From IMG/VR virus record IMGVR_UViG_3300036944_001289, positions 124,001-188,000 of that record: 64,000 nt of DNA, one strand, 5' to 3'. Below the pieces are notes generated by a model that did no database searches, was not told the origin of the DNA, and saw only the letters and a list, made by a program, of their open reading frames with translations. A program made the translations under genes and the position numbers. The stretch is from a virus. Below, one piece after another: positions 1-7,322 of this stretch (positions within the stretch are counted from its first letter, which is position 1; each line of letters begins with the position of its first letter).

Positions 1-281
1 GTTGGTCTAACTACCTTTGGTATATCTTTATCAATATCTAGGTTTACATCAGTAAAACTTACAGATATAAATTTACATATATCAAAAAATAGCCCCGGCT
101 CAAACATACCTGTAGGTGTTATAAAGTATTTTCTATCAGCAACAAACCTCATCCCTTTTTTTCTCATAAAAAAGGCACCTTCGTTCTTTACACTGAAATG
201 TTCCCTTATTTCAGTTAGAAAATCACCAGATAACCTACAAAGTCCACGATTTTTTAGATAATCTATACGTATACTTTTCAT
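1..281 (-). CDS. UvsW-like DNA helicase, N-terminal part (runs off window)
   Basis: Only the first ~93 codons are present; the gene continues beyond base 1. The ATG at 281 overlaps the stop of the upstream gene (TAATG). The visible part reads like the N-terminal domain of UvsW-type phage helicases, which unwind branched DNA during recombination-dependent replication: a segment LTEIREHFSVKNEGAFFMR is followed by a pattern FVADRKYFITPTGMFEPGL. No helicase motifs are reached. In T4 uvsY directly precedes uvsW, and the same order is seen here. The call rests on that order plus loose N-terminal resemblance; another phage helicase is possible. Confidence 0.45.
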   Translation of the reverse strand, partial: MKSIRIDYLKNRGLCRLSGDFLTEIREHFSVKNEGAFFMRKKGMRFVADRKYFITPTGMFEPGLFFDICKFISVSFTDVNLDIDKDIPKVVRP

Positions 282-676
282 TACAATTGCTCTAATTGCA
301 TTATTTTTATAATATTTGAAACATCGTAGGTCATAGATGAAAATGTCTTTTCTGTCTTTTCAAGAAATTCTATGATTATTTTCTCTTCACCTATTTTAAT
401 ATTCATCTCTCTCATTTTATCATGGTTTTCAGCAGCATTTTCTGCTGTAATCAAACTTAATTTAACAGGTGACTGTGTTTGTAGTTCAGTCATTACAGTT
501 TTTTTAAAAAAATTCTTATCGTTTTCGAGCTTTAATAGATTACGTTTATGATTGATCAGTCTACTAACCCAAAAATGTTTACGAGCAGGTATTCTTAGGC
601 CTACTTCTTTTATGTTAAATTCGTCAATCTTAAGATCTTCTTCGATTTCTTTTATATATCGTTCTAACAATTCCAT
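281..676 (-). CDS. UvsY-like recombination mediator protein
   Basis: 131 aa, close to T4 UvsY (137 aa). UvsY loads the UvsX recombinase onto gp32-coated single-stranded DNA. The sequence is highly charged and helical, with a W-x-x-x-L-I-N-H-K pattern near residue 37, basic residues in the middle and a helical C-terminus, the general plan of UvsY. It overlaps the helicase-like gene downstream by 1 nt. Primary-sequence similarity is weak, so the call depends on size, charge pattern and position beside a UvsW candidate. Confidence 0.5.
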   Translation of the reverse strand: MELLERYIKEIEEDLKIDEFNIKEVGLRIPARKHFWVSRLINHKRNLLKLENDKNFFKKTVMTELQTQSPVKLSLITAENAAENHDKMREMNIKIGEEKIIIEFLEKTEKTFSSMTYDVSNIIKIMQLEQL

Positions 677-707
677 ATTATATTATAAATATATAATACA
701 ATTATCA

Positions 708-917
708 ATGATAAGTTTTAAAAAATTCTATGCTATTTTTAAAGAAGATAGCTCTTACTCAGATGGTACATTAGGGCCTGCTGCAAATGTATCTCACAAT
801 GCAATAGCCAATAGCGATTGGTATGCACCTGGTGACTATAGAATACCAAAAGGTGGTAGAGTATATAGACGCAGTGGTGTTGTAAAGCGTAAAAAGAGAC
901 GTAAATACAAAAAATGA
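708..917 (+). CDS. Small basic late protein with N-terminal tag
   Basis: 69 aa. I chose ATG 708 because the longer frame upstream lies inside the opposite-strand UvsY-like gene. The N-terminus MISFKKFYAIFKED has the hydrophobic/basic helix plus x-K-E ending shared by many proteins here (see findings). The C-terminus is very basic (VVKRKKRRKYKK). A T-A-T-A-A-A-T-A octamer lies 16 nt upstream, at 684-691. It overlaps the next gene by 4 nt (ATGA). Function unknown; DNA contact or packaging in the head is possible. Confidence 0.6.
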   Translation: MISFKKFYAIFKEDSSYSDGTLGPAANVSHNAIANSDWYAPGDYRIPKGGRVYRRSGVVKRKKRRKYKK

Positions 918-1339
918 TAACAGATTTTGGTCATTGGATTAATTGCACATCATTAAATGTTGAGGAGTTACCCTATGGCTTTATCTATTTGATAGAGAAT
1001 AAAGTAACAAATAAAAAGTATATAGGTAAAAAACAAATTAAAAGTGTAAAAAAGCTTAAACCATTAAAAGGTAAGAAGAATAAAAGGCATTTTGACGTTG
1101 AGACAGATTGGAAGACTTATACATCTTCTTCTAATGAGGTTAATAGTGACATAGAAAAGTACGGAAAAGATAACTTTTCGTTCTCAATTATAAAATTTTG
1201 TGATTCTAAAAGTGAATTAGCATACTTTGAAGCAAAATTACAATTCGAAGAGAACGTACTATTACGTGAGGATTACTATAACGGTATCATAAATTTGAGA
1301 ATAGGTAAAAATTGTTTTATAAAAAAGTTGAAAACATAA
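914..1339 (+). CDS. GIY-YIG nuclease-like protein
   Basis: 141 aa. Residues 21-39 (YGFIYLIENKVTNKKYIGK) carry the two hallmark tripeptide positions of the GIY-YIG nuclease fold: G-F-I-Y in place of GIY and K-Y-I-G-K for YIG. A downstream conserved Glu near residue 107 (A-Y-F-E-A-K) could be the metal ligand. Related domains occur in free-standing phage homing endonucleases and in small T4-type proteins. It has no added DNA-binding domain, so it may be a structure-specific nuclease rather than a homing enzyme. Confidence 0.6.
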   Translation: MITDFGHWINCTSLNVEELPYGFIYLIENKVTNKKYIGKKQIKSVKKLKPLKGKKNKRHFDVETDWKTYTSSSNEVNSDIEKYGKDNFSFSIIKFCDSKSELAYFEAKLQFEENVLLREDYYNGIINLRIGKNCFIKKLKT

Positions 1340-1359
1340 AATACAGTATATAATACAGT

Positions 1360-1917
1360 ATGTCTGTTATATACGATGTTGCTGATGATATTAATATAAT
1401 CGACGTTAATTCGATGTTTGTTGAAAAAACCTACGTAGATATAGTTAATGATTTATATAAGCTAGATCTATTGAAACCTAAAATAACTACAGATGTTAAG
1501 CGAATAATGTATCATCATGTAATACATGATATTTGTGAGTTTTATTTATGTAGTCCTCTTAGAAAACCTGTGGTATTATTCAATAATACTCAGTTAGAAG
1601 ACTGTCTAATCTTTCAATACTTTACAGAAGAAGATATATTGGGCATATTAACAAGTGTATTTGCAAAAATACAAAAGACTTTACCTATTAGATGCTACTT
1701 AAGTAAGTATAGTGGCAAGCATCTAAAGTACAAATCTAACTCTGATGATGGTAAAATACTAAATACCTTGAATTTAATAAAGGAAATTAGTAATTCACCT
1801 GTTAAATCTGATATAACATTCGAGAATATTAAAAAATTTACTAAGAAATACGGATTGATATACTTAAATCAAGAATACTTTACCAGGCTTGCAACTAAAC
1901 ATCTTTATATTCGTTAA
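1360..1917 (+). CDS. Hypothetical protein
   Basis: 185 aa, no family recognised. The protein is mixed alpha/beta with a His/Cys patch near residues 51-62 (YHHVIHDICEFYLC) that could bind a metal or simply be buried. It sits 20 nt after the GIY-YIG gene on the same strand and 17 nt before the next gene, which has its own late-type promoter, so it is probably co-transcribed with the genes before it. Confidence 0.55.
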   Translation: MSVIYDVADDINIIDVNSMFVEKTYVDIVNDLYKLDLLKPKITTDVKRIMYHHVIHDICEFYLCSPLRKPVVLFNNTQLEDCLIFQYFTEEDILGILTSVFAKIQKTLPIRCYLSKYSGKHLKYKSNSDDGKILNTLNLIKEISNSPVKSDITFENIKKFTKKYGLIYLNQEYFTRLATKHLYIR

Positions 1918-1921
1918 TAAA

Positions 1922-1929
1922 TATAAATA
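1922..1929 (+). promoter_or_regulatory. Late promoter-like TATAAATA
   Basis: Exact TATAAATA followed by TTATT and then the ATG at 1935 (5-nt gap). No ribosome-binding site fits between them. Confidence 0.6.
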
Positions 1930-1934
1930 TTATT

Positions 1935-2465
1935 ATGAGTATTTTCGATAAAAAAGCTAACCAGATCATTTCATCATTTTTATTAGAAGGTGTAGATTCC
2001 GGATGCACAGTTGTAAAAGTTTCAACACCAACAGGTAAAGTTGATATTAATGCAAAATGTATACAAACGGCTTCAGGTTTATCATACGTGGCTGATGAAG
2101 TTGTTGAAAATATTAATAAAGGTGACGATATTACCGATCTAGTTGTTACCGATGAAGATGAAGAGTTTGATTTTAAGAAAGCTGATCTTGATAAAGACGG
2201 TAAATTATCTTCATATGAAAAAGCACGTGGTGAGGCAGTAGCAGGTGCTAAAGAAGAGAGCGAAGAAGTAGAAGACCCACAACTTAAGAAAATGGGTTTA
2301 GGTAAAGACGCAATTGCCGCTGTAACAGTTGCAGGTAAATTAGCAACAAAAGCAGGCGGGCTTGGTGCTGCAGCACTAACACAAAACAGAATGAATGCTG
2401 CTTACGGTACATTAATGAGAAAAATTGCTAAAAAGGTCACAGATATTTCAAATAAAATACAATGA
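1935..2465 (+). CDS. Tagged protein with an EF-hand calcium-binding loop
   Basis: 176 aa. The N-terminal ~18 residues form a helix ending F-L-L-E-G, a fit to the gp21-type (L/I)-x-E cleavage rule. Residues near 84-95 read DLDKDGKLSSYE, a canonical EF-hand/dockerin calcium loop (D-x-D-x-D-G-x-L-x-x-x-E). A Gly/Ala-rich helical C-terminus follows. It overlaps the next gene by 4 nt. Calcium binding is inferred from the loop; the role in the virion or cell is unknown. Confidence 0.65.
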   Translation: MSIFDKKANQIISSFLLEGVDSGCTVVKVSTPTGKVDINAKCIQTASGLSYVADEVVENINKGDDITDLVVTDEDEEFDFKKADLDKDGKLSSYEKARGEAVAGAKEESEEVEDPQLKKMGLGKDAIAAVTVAGKLATKAGGLGAAALTQNRMNAAYGTLMRKIAKKVTDISNKIQ

Positions 2466-2812
2466 AATTTTTAAGTAAATTAAATTTTTATAAGAATCAG
2501 CTAATTAATGAAGCTGATGAGGAAGCCCCATTACCTCCTAATACTGAAGAGAATCCAACACCTCAAGAAGCTCAACAAACAGAAGAGCAACCAGCTGAAC
2601 CTGAACAACAAACTAAAGAGCTAACACCAGAAGGTGAAGTTCTTTTAATAAGGTTACTTAAGAAAGCATTCGTAATATCACCCAAACCTGAGGATATAGA
2701 GCAGATGTCTGATATTGATAATATCAACGAAAATAATGCAAGAGAATCTCTATCTAAGATAATAGGTTTAATGAAAAAATATTCTACAGATATAGAGTTA
2801 GATATCGATTAA
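2462..2812 (+). CDS. Tagged acidic, Pro/Gln-rich protein
   Basis: 116 aa. It opens with MKFLSKLNFYKNQLINEADE, again a basic/hydrophobic helix ending I-N-E-A. An acidic Pro/Glu/Gln-rich linker (about residues 22-55) follows, then a helical C-terminal domain. It is in a chain of overlapping genes (4 nt with the previous, 1 nt with the next), consistent with translational coupling in a late operon starting at 1922. No function recognised. Confidence 0.6.
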   Translation: MKFLSKLNFYKNQLINEADEEAPLPPNTEENPTPQEAQQTEEQPAEPEQQTKELTPEGEVLLIRLLKKAFVISPKPEDIEQMSDIDNINENNARESLSKIIGLMKKYSTDIELDID

Positions 2813-2973
2813 TGAAAAAATTTAAAGAGTTTTTTACAGAACGTAAGGTTATAAAACGTAAATTAAAAAAGAAGCCTGCATACTCTAATAATCAGTATAG
2901 AAATACTGTAAATTATATAAATCAACCACCATATGGTGCTGAAGGTAGAACATTAACACCTACAATTAATTAA
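2812..2973 (+). CDS. Small tagged basic protein (53 aa)
   Basis: A short gene starting MKKFKEFFTERK at 2812 (TAATG overlap with the previous stop) and ending TAA at 2971-2973. The N-terminus follows the tag pattern, ending F-T-E-R; the rest is Lys-rich, then Asn/Tyr/Pro-rich (YINQPPYGAEGRT). The overlap and tag are the reasons to call it. It converges with a minus-strand frame by 4 nt. Function unknown. Confidence 0.55.
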   Translation: MKKFKEFFTERKVIKRKLKKKPAYSNNQYRNTVNYINQPPYGAEGRTLTPTIN

Positions 2974-3323
2974 TCTTTTAGTGGTGTACTATAAGGTATA
3001 GAACCGTAATACTCTGCAACACTCTCTGCTTTCTTAATAGATTCCTTAGGTGTTGTACCTGGTTTATATTCTATGTCCATACCTGCATCTATATCTATAA
3101 CATCAAATACGCACCTAACAAACCCTAATTTAAACATTTGTTCGTGTACAAAACTTGTATCGATACCTTTTGTAAGCAAATACGCTCTACCTGTGTTCCA
3201 ATGAGCACCTGGACCACCTCTTACAGGTATAATTTCATTATATTTAATCCAGAAACCATATGGTGCTGATACTGGTAGATCGTATTGAACTGATTCAAAT
3301 AGTTTATCGTTTTCTATTACAGG
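2970..3323 (-). CDS. Second copy of a tandem paralogue pair, no standard start codon
   Basis: This open frame of 117 codons lies immediately after, and in the same frame as, the TAA (3324-3326) that ends the upstream copy. The two encode related domains: both have P-Y-G-F, W-I, I-I-P-V, a Q-M-(F/Y)-x-x-G-F-V-R core and end in a Y-Y-G / H-Y-G helix. The first ATG/GTG/TTG is a TTG at 3179, which would cut off the conserved PYGFW segment. Translation may begin at an ATA near 3317, come from stop readthrough, or the copy may be decaying. It also has a tag-like K-L-F-E-S. Confidence 0.4.
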   Translation of the reverse strand, partial: PVIENDKLFESVQYDLPVSAPYGFWIKYNEIIPVRGGPGAHWNTGRAYLLTKGIDTSFVHEQMFKLGFVRCVFDVIDIDAGMDIEYKPGTTPKESIKKAESVAEYYGSIPYSTPLKD

Positions 3324-3763
3324 TTAGAGACCGTAGTGTAATGCTACATCCCTTGCTATCCTTCTTGCTGAGATGTTAGGTTTATTTACAGATGATTGTA
3401 CATACATTATATCTTCACCTTTATCTGCAACTACACGTACAAAACCTCTATTGTACATCTGTGTATACATAGAACCTTCACCAAAATTTCTATTTTTACC
3501 TAGATATCTCGTTGCAGTGGTAATATGATTATCTAGTACAGGTATAATTTGATCTAAACTGATCCAAAACCATAAGGACATGCATCAGGTAGCTTATTAA
3601 AATCTATACTCTCAAAAAAGAACTGTTTAAATGTCTTAAATGATTCATTGGCTGTTGCAATTCTGAGAGCAGTTATATATTTCTTAACAGAACCGTTTGT
3701 ACATCCAACTTTTTTACCAGTGTCCTTACGATAGACACATTTACCTTTTGTTATATATGGCAT
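3324..3763 (-). pseudogene. First copy of the tandem paralogue pair, with apparent frameshift
   Basis: Two overlapping frames (ATG at 3763 and the frame ending at 3324) together encode one protein. The upstream frame has an N-terminal domain with K-V-G-C-T-N-G-S-V-K-K-Y, then FKTFKQFFFES (tag-like) and D-A-C-P-Y-G-F; the downstream frame continues W-I-S-L-D-Q-I-I-P-V. The second copy encodes P-Y-G-F-W-I without interruption, placing the break at an A-run (3566-3569; T-run on the coding strand) that is one base short. It may be a sequencing error, programmed frameshift or true mutation. Confidence 0.5.
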
Positions 3764-3766
3764 GAT

Positions 3767-4066
3767 TTACCAGTCCTTACAAGCCATGTATCTAGCTGTA
3801 CCAGGTTTTGCAGTAGAGCACTTATGTCTAGCTCTAAAACTCTTTTTACGTTTAGTATTACCTGATTTACCTGTAACACGTACACCTGCTTGACCCCAAT
3901 GTATGCGCTTAAATCCACCACCAGGCTTACGTACACATTGCATCCACTTCTTACCAGGCCTTGTAGATGATGCCTTTTTAGTTGCCTTCGTGCATCTTGC
4001 TGAAGATTTTTCTTCTAATACATCATATTGTGTTAATAACTGTTCGACAATTACGTTAAAACTCAT
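3767..4066 (-). CDS. Basic Cys-containing late protein
   Basis: 99 aa starting at ATG 4066, chosen because a late-promoter octamer ends 5 nt before it. After an N-terminal helix (MSFNVIVEQLLTQYDVLEEK, tag-like V-L-E) comes a strongly basic domain rich in Lys/Arg/Gly with regularly placed Cys and Trp (A-R-C-T-K, W-M-Q-C-V-R-K-P-G-G-G, R-H-K-C-S-T-A-K-P-G). The composition suggests nucleic-acid binding. I have an impression of similar domains in other marine viruses but cannot name a family with confidence. Confidence 0.6.
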   Translation of the reverse strand: MSFNVIVEQLLTQYDVLEEKSSARCTKATKKASSTRPGKKWMQCVRKPGGGFKRIHWGQAGVRVTGKSGNTKRKKSFRARHKCSTAKPGTARYMACKDW

Positions 4067-4079
4067 AAATATATTTATG
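4064..4079. promoter_or_regulatory. Palindromic divergent late promoter containing both start codons
   Basis: CATAAATATATTTATG is a perfect 16-bp palindrome. Read on either strand it is CATAAATA, 5-nt gap, ATG. The outward start codons at 4066 (minus) and 4077 (plus) are only 10 nt apart, so each gene's octamer overlaps the other gene's start codon. Confidence 0.6.
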
Positions 4080-4451
4080 GCATCAAACAATAATGATCAG
4101 CAAAAACTTTTCGAAAGTTATATAAGGATATTAAACGAAGATGTAGGTCTTGGACCTAAACATAAGGGTACTGATAATATGAATGTTACTTCAATTGGCT
4201 CTACAGGTAAGCCAGGCACATCACATATGGATATTTCTAAGAGTAATCTTACACCGGCGAGTGAAAACGAAGAAGTTCAGAACTATAAAGGTAGCTTAGA
4301 TCAAGTAATAGATGATATTGTTCAGAATCTAGAATTTATAAGAACTAAGAAACCTGTATTAAAAACAACAGATCGTAAACTATTACTAAAAAGCGTACAA
4401 CATGAAGTTGATCGCGTAGTGCACATAATAAGTAAAGGTGAGATACAATAA
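4077..4451 (+). CDS. Tagged hypothetical late protein
   Basis: 124 aa from ATG 4077, the start set by the promoter palindrome. N-terminal QQKLFESYIRILNED has two tag-like endings (L-F-E, L-N-E). A Gly/Ser/Thr-rich linker follows, and the last ~60 residues are helical with many Lys/Asp, ending H-E-V-D-R-V-V-H-I-I. It lies 1 nt before the Hc1-like gene. Function unknown. Confidence 0.6.
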   Translation: MASNNNDQQKLFESYIRILNEDVGLGPKHKGTDNMNVTSIGSTGKPGTSHMDISKSNLTPASENEEVQNYKGSLDQVIDDIVQNLEFIRTKKPVLKTTDRKLLLKSVQHEVDRVVHIISKGEIQ

Positions 4452-4452
4452 T

Positions 4453-4647
4453 ATGAACGAAAACATTGAAACAATAAAACAAGAATACTCAGCATTTATA
4501 GAAGATATTAGCAAATTTACCGAAAAAGGTACTGTTGCTGCTGCCAGTAGAGCACGCAAATCATTGCTTAAAATAGGAAAGACAGTAAAAGTCCTAAGAA
4601 AGCAAATTCAAGAAAGAAAAAAAGAGCTTCAAACTACCAATAAATAA
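4453..4647 (+). CDS. Hc1/histone H1-like DNA-binding protein
   Basis: 64 aa from ATG 4453. The core F-I-E-D-I-S-K-F-T-E-K-G-T, then AAASRARKSLLKIGK and a Lys/Arg-rich helix, matches the plan of small bacterial histone H1-like (Hc1 family) proteins: a short acidic helix, K-G-x-x-A-A-x-x-R-A-R-K, then a basic helix. Such proteins bind and compact DNA and are common in Bacteroidota and Chlamydiae. It could coat phage or host DNA. The lineage hint is inference. Confidence 0.6.
   Translation: MNENIETIKQEYSAFIEDISKFTEKGTVAAASRARKSLLKIGKTVKVLRKQIQERKKELQTTNK
4639..4646 (+). promoter_or_regulatory. Late promoter-like AATAAATA
   Basis: Overlaps the end of the Hc1-like gene. It sits exactly 5 nt before a GTG at 4652, which favours GTG 4652 over TTG 4649 as the next gene's start. 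Confidence 0.5.
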
Positions 4648-4651
4648 TTTG

Positions 4652-5050
4652 GTGATAACATTTAAGATATTTTTTGAACAAAAAGCCCTCGGTCTAATCG
4701 AGACGATTAATATCGAGGGTATTGGACCTATTGCTGCAAAAGTAGATAGCGGTAACGGTGCCTATAATGTATTACACGGTACAGATGTATCTGTTAAAGG
4801 TGATAAGGTAACTTTTACTACAGTAAATGGTAAGAAGTTAAATAAACCTTTTAAAGGCTATATAGATATCAATATTGGTTCTGGTAATATTGAACAAAGA
4901 CCAACTATAGAGTTTAGTGTATCTATAAATGGAGAAGATCATGAAAATGTACGGTTTTCCATTGCAGATAGAACCCAGAACGAAGAAAAAGTGCTGCTAG
5001 GTAAAGACTTCATAGCAGCACTTGGTGGTTTAATAGACGTAAATAAATAA
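4652..5050 (+). CDS. Retropepsin-like aspartic protease domain protein
   Basis: About 132 aa. Residues near 24-36 read IAAKVDSGNGAYN, resembling the catalytic D-(S/T)-G loop of retropepsin-fold proteases such as the RimK-associated family; a later L-L-G-x-D-F-I and an I-x-F-S-V strand pattern fit the same beta fold. The N-terminus (VITFKIFFEQ) carries the tag pattern. The GTG start is chosen by promoter spacing. In a T4-type phage it might process head or internal proteins, but no target is visible. The domain call is by motif only. Confidence 0.5.
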   Translation: MITFKIFFEQKALGLIETINIEGIGPIAAKVDSGNGAYNVLHGTDVSVKGDKVTFTTVNGKKLNKPFKGYIDINIGSGNIEQRPTIEFSVSINGEDHENVRFSIADRTQNEEKVLLGKDFIAALGGLIDVNK

Positions 5051-5064
5051 GTTACTTACGATTA

Positions 5065-6060
5065 CTAGCGTTTGAGACTTCTGTACGTCTCAAACGAGAC
5101 GTCTGCATTAAACCCGTCTTTAACACCTTTTATAATAACAGCTATCGCGTCGTGTGAATGTAGAGATTCAAGATGACTTAATACCACTTTAAAATCTAAA
5201 ATCTTATCGTTTGTATTGAGTGCTTTGTATAAAAGTCTTGCTGCGTCTTCAACAAACTTAGGGTTCGCACCGTTTAATTCAGCAAAAGCTTGTTCATCCT
5301 CACGTAATACCATTACTTGAGTTTCTGTCTTAAGTGCAGATAAACAGAGTTGCTGTAAATCTTCTAACCAAATAAGATCGTTACACATTACAGATACTCT
5401 CGCTGTAGATCTTTGTGAGTGTGGAATTGCAGCTCTATTCCTGTACTTTCTTGCATGTTCACTTAATTCATTAGAGCAAGGGCATGCACTACTATATACG
5501 AAATCGAAATGGATTACTTTTTTAATTTCATTATTGCGATTTACAGATATCTCAAACGTGACATCATAATATTGATATCCTGATAGCCCTGTTCTTAGTG
5601 ATTCTTGTAATATAGGATAGCTTATATGTAGCGCTATTTTAGCATCGAAAGAACCTATTTTATTTCTATATTCTTGTAATACTTTTTCGACGAGATTGAT
5701 ATTAAAATGTTCTTCTTTATACTCATAAAATGATCTAACTATGCGAGACATATTAATACCTCTTGACTCTGCATCGAGAGAGACTGTACCAGTAACAATA
5801 GTTTCGAGTTCTATGGGTGTGTAGTCTTTTCTGTCCCATTTGAGAGGTAATCTGAAACCGTGTATACCAACATGTTCTATGTGTTCACGTATACCTCCAT
5901 ATATATCATTTTGTAAATCTGGTAACGTTTGTTTATACTCTGCAGATGTTTTAAAATCTACATCATATTCCTTGATAGGTTCAATATATTGACTTGAATA
6001 TAGTGTTCCTATCAATTGTTCTGCTAATTTATTCTTGTCTTGTGTATTCATCGAGATCAT
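5065..6060 (-). CDS. folE2: GTP cyclohydrolase IB (FolE2 type)
   Basis: 331 aa. GTP cyclohydrolase converts GTP to dihydroneopterin triphosphate, the first step of both folate and 7-deazaguanine synthesis. Diagnostic segments of the metal-dependent IB type are present: ACPCSNELSEHA with the metal-binding/active-site Cys, and IPHSQRSTARV with the conserved His. The C-terminal L-S-H-L-E-S-L-H-S-H-D-A also fits. A second ATG at 6051 is equally likely as start; the ATG at 6060 overlaps the upstream nuclease gene by 32 nt. With queD, queE and queF in this window it most likely feeds preQ0/preQ1 synthesis. Confidence 0.85.
   Translation of the reverse strand: MISMNTQDKNKLAEQLIGTLYSSQYIEPIKEYDVDFKTSAEYKQTLPDLQNDIYGGIREHIEHVGIHGFRLPLKWDRKDYTPIELETIVTGTVSLDAESRGINMSRIVRSFYEYKEEHFNINLVEKVLQEYRNKIGSFDAKIALHISYPILQESLRTGLSGYQYYDVTFEISVNRNNEIKKVIHFDFVYSSACPCSNELSEHARKYRNRAAIPHSQRSTARVSVMCNDLIWLEDLQQLCLSALKTETQVMVLREDEQAFAELNGANPKFVEDAARLLYKALNTNDKILDFKVVLSHLESLHSHDAIAVIIKGVKDGFNADVSFETYRSLKR
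5069..5096 (-). other. Perfect 10-bp inverted repeat at the end of folE2
   Basis: CGTTTGAGAC at 5069-5078 pairs with GTCTCAAACG at 5087-5096, with an 8-nt loop, just inside the folE2 stop codon. There is no T-run on either side, so it is at best a weak or factor-dependent terminator or an RNA-stabilising hairpin. Confidence 0.35.
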
Positions 6061-6859
6061 TATAGTATATAATTGTTTTCTTAGAAATCCAAAAAACTCC
6101 TACTTTTTTTGATATTTTTAATGCGTGTGATATTTTTGCACAATCTCTGTCGAAAGATTCTTTTTTAGTTAGGGATTGTGGTTGAAAATATACACATTTT
6201 CCATCTGGGTCTAGATCTACCTGTTGTTTGGTAAAATGGTATGGTCCGTGATATTCCAATATTAGCTTAATACTACCATCTTCGTCTAGACAAACAAAAT
6301 CATAACTACAAAAACGCTTAATACCATTTATTTCTAAAACTTGATAATATTCTTTACCATTTATACCACCATTTTTAAAATAACACATTTTTTCATCAAT
6401 ACCATTTTCGTTGCAAAACTTTTTTATAAAAATAAATGCCGATTTAGAAAATCTACCGTTTATGTTTAAAGTGTTTATAGTACCGTAGCGCTCAAACATA
6501 GTTTTCCTGCGTTTAATAGATGTTTCAGATGTTATTCCTAATTTTATGTTTAATTTACGCTCTTCAGGGTTTTTATAAATACCACACTTTTGTTTTCTTA
6601 TTTCTAGTTGTTCTCTAGAAAGCATCTGTTTTTTAGCTTTTTCAGATCTTATTTTCTTCATTTTTTGGGCTAACTCAACACCATACCTCTCTTCATATGT
6701 AAGACCTTTAACTGTATTGACATACTTATCAATAGTTTCCTTATTTTTTAAGCAACTTACATTAAAACGTTGTTTATATTCCTCTGCTGTTAGATTATGT
6801 TGTTTGAGATGGGTGTTAGTTATTGCGTTAAATTCTTTATCACATATTAAACATATCAT
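6029..6859 (-). CDS. Zinc-finger homing-endonuclease-like protein
   Basis: 276 aa. The N-terminus has a MucR/Ros-like zinc finger (C-L-I-C-D-K-E-F ... H-L-K-Q-H-N-L-T-A-E-E-Y). The middle is Lys/Arg-rich and resembles nuclease-associated DNA-binding repeats. The C-terminus contains LILEYHGPYHF followed by spaced Asp/Lys, similar to Vsr/PD-(D/E)xK-type phage nucleases. It lies directly upstream of folE2 and overlaps it, typical of free-standing homing endonucleases that sit beside metabolic genes. No late or GGAAC promoter is seen upstream. Confidence 0.55.
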   Translation of the reverse strand: MICLICDKEFNAITNTHLKQHNLTAEEYKQRFNVSCLKNKETIDKYVNTVKGLTYEERYGVELAQKMKKIRSEKAKKQMLSREQLEIRKQKCGIYKNPEERKLNIKLGITSETSIKRRKTMFERYGTINTLNINGRFSKSAFIFIKKFCNENGIDEKMCYFKNGGINGKEYYQVLEINGIKRFCSYDFVCLDEDGSIKLILEYHGPYHFTKQQVDLDPDGKCVYFQPQSLTKKESFDRDCAKISHALKISKKVGVFWISKKTIIYYNDLDEYTRQE

Positions 6860-6925
6860 ATATTATTATTTAATGTTCACATCACCATTTAGACGTATAT
6901 AAATATGTGAAATAAACTGAAAATC

Positions 6926-6933
6926 AATAAATA
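6926..6933 (+). promoter_or_regulatory. Late promoter-like AATAAATA
   Basis: Five nucleotides (TTAAT) separate it from ATG 6939. Confidence 0.55.
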
Positions 6934-6938
6934 TTAAT

Positions 6939-7322
6939 ATGCGTATCAATAAAGTAATAGAGAATACTTTTAACACATTAAACTTAAAGAGAATCAGACT
7001 TAAAAGTGATCCTAACAATAACATAGTTCCTTATGAAGGTTATGTATTAGAAGAATGTGATGATGGCACTATGCAGATATATGCAATAGGTGCTGAAAAT
7101 CCTTATATGCAAGTAACACCTGATATGGTTGATGTACAGCAATCACTAACACCTTTAGATAAAATTAAGCTTATAATAGCTGGATGCATAGATAAAGGTG
7201 TTGCATGTCAAATTAAAGACTTAAATAATTTATCTGATATTGAAGCAACATTACTTTCAAGTGGATGTACAATGGAAGATATGTATAACATTTTCAAAAA
7301 ATACTTCTTAACAAATGAGTAA
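6939..7322 (+). CDS. Hypothetical late protein
   Basis: 127 aa, unrecognised. It begins with a basic helix (MRINKVIENTFNTLNLKRIR), followed by a short beta-rich segment with G-Y-V-L-E-E-C-D-D-G-T and an all-helical C-terminal half. It lacks a clear tag cleavage site. It overlaps the next gene by 8 nt, so the two are likely co-translated from the late promoter at 6926. Confidence 0.55.
   Translation: MRINKVIENTFNTLNLKRIRLKSDPNNNIVPYEGYVLEECDDGTMQIYAIGAENPYMQVTPDMVDVQQSLTPLDKIKLIIAGCIDKGVACQIKDLNNLSDIEATLLSSGCTMEDMYNIFKKYFLTNE

Noticed and set aside
3903-4076. N-terminal extension of the 4077 plus-strand gene
   Set aside because: It would be antisense to the basic Cys-rich gene and would run through the palindromic promoter.
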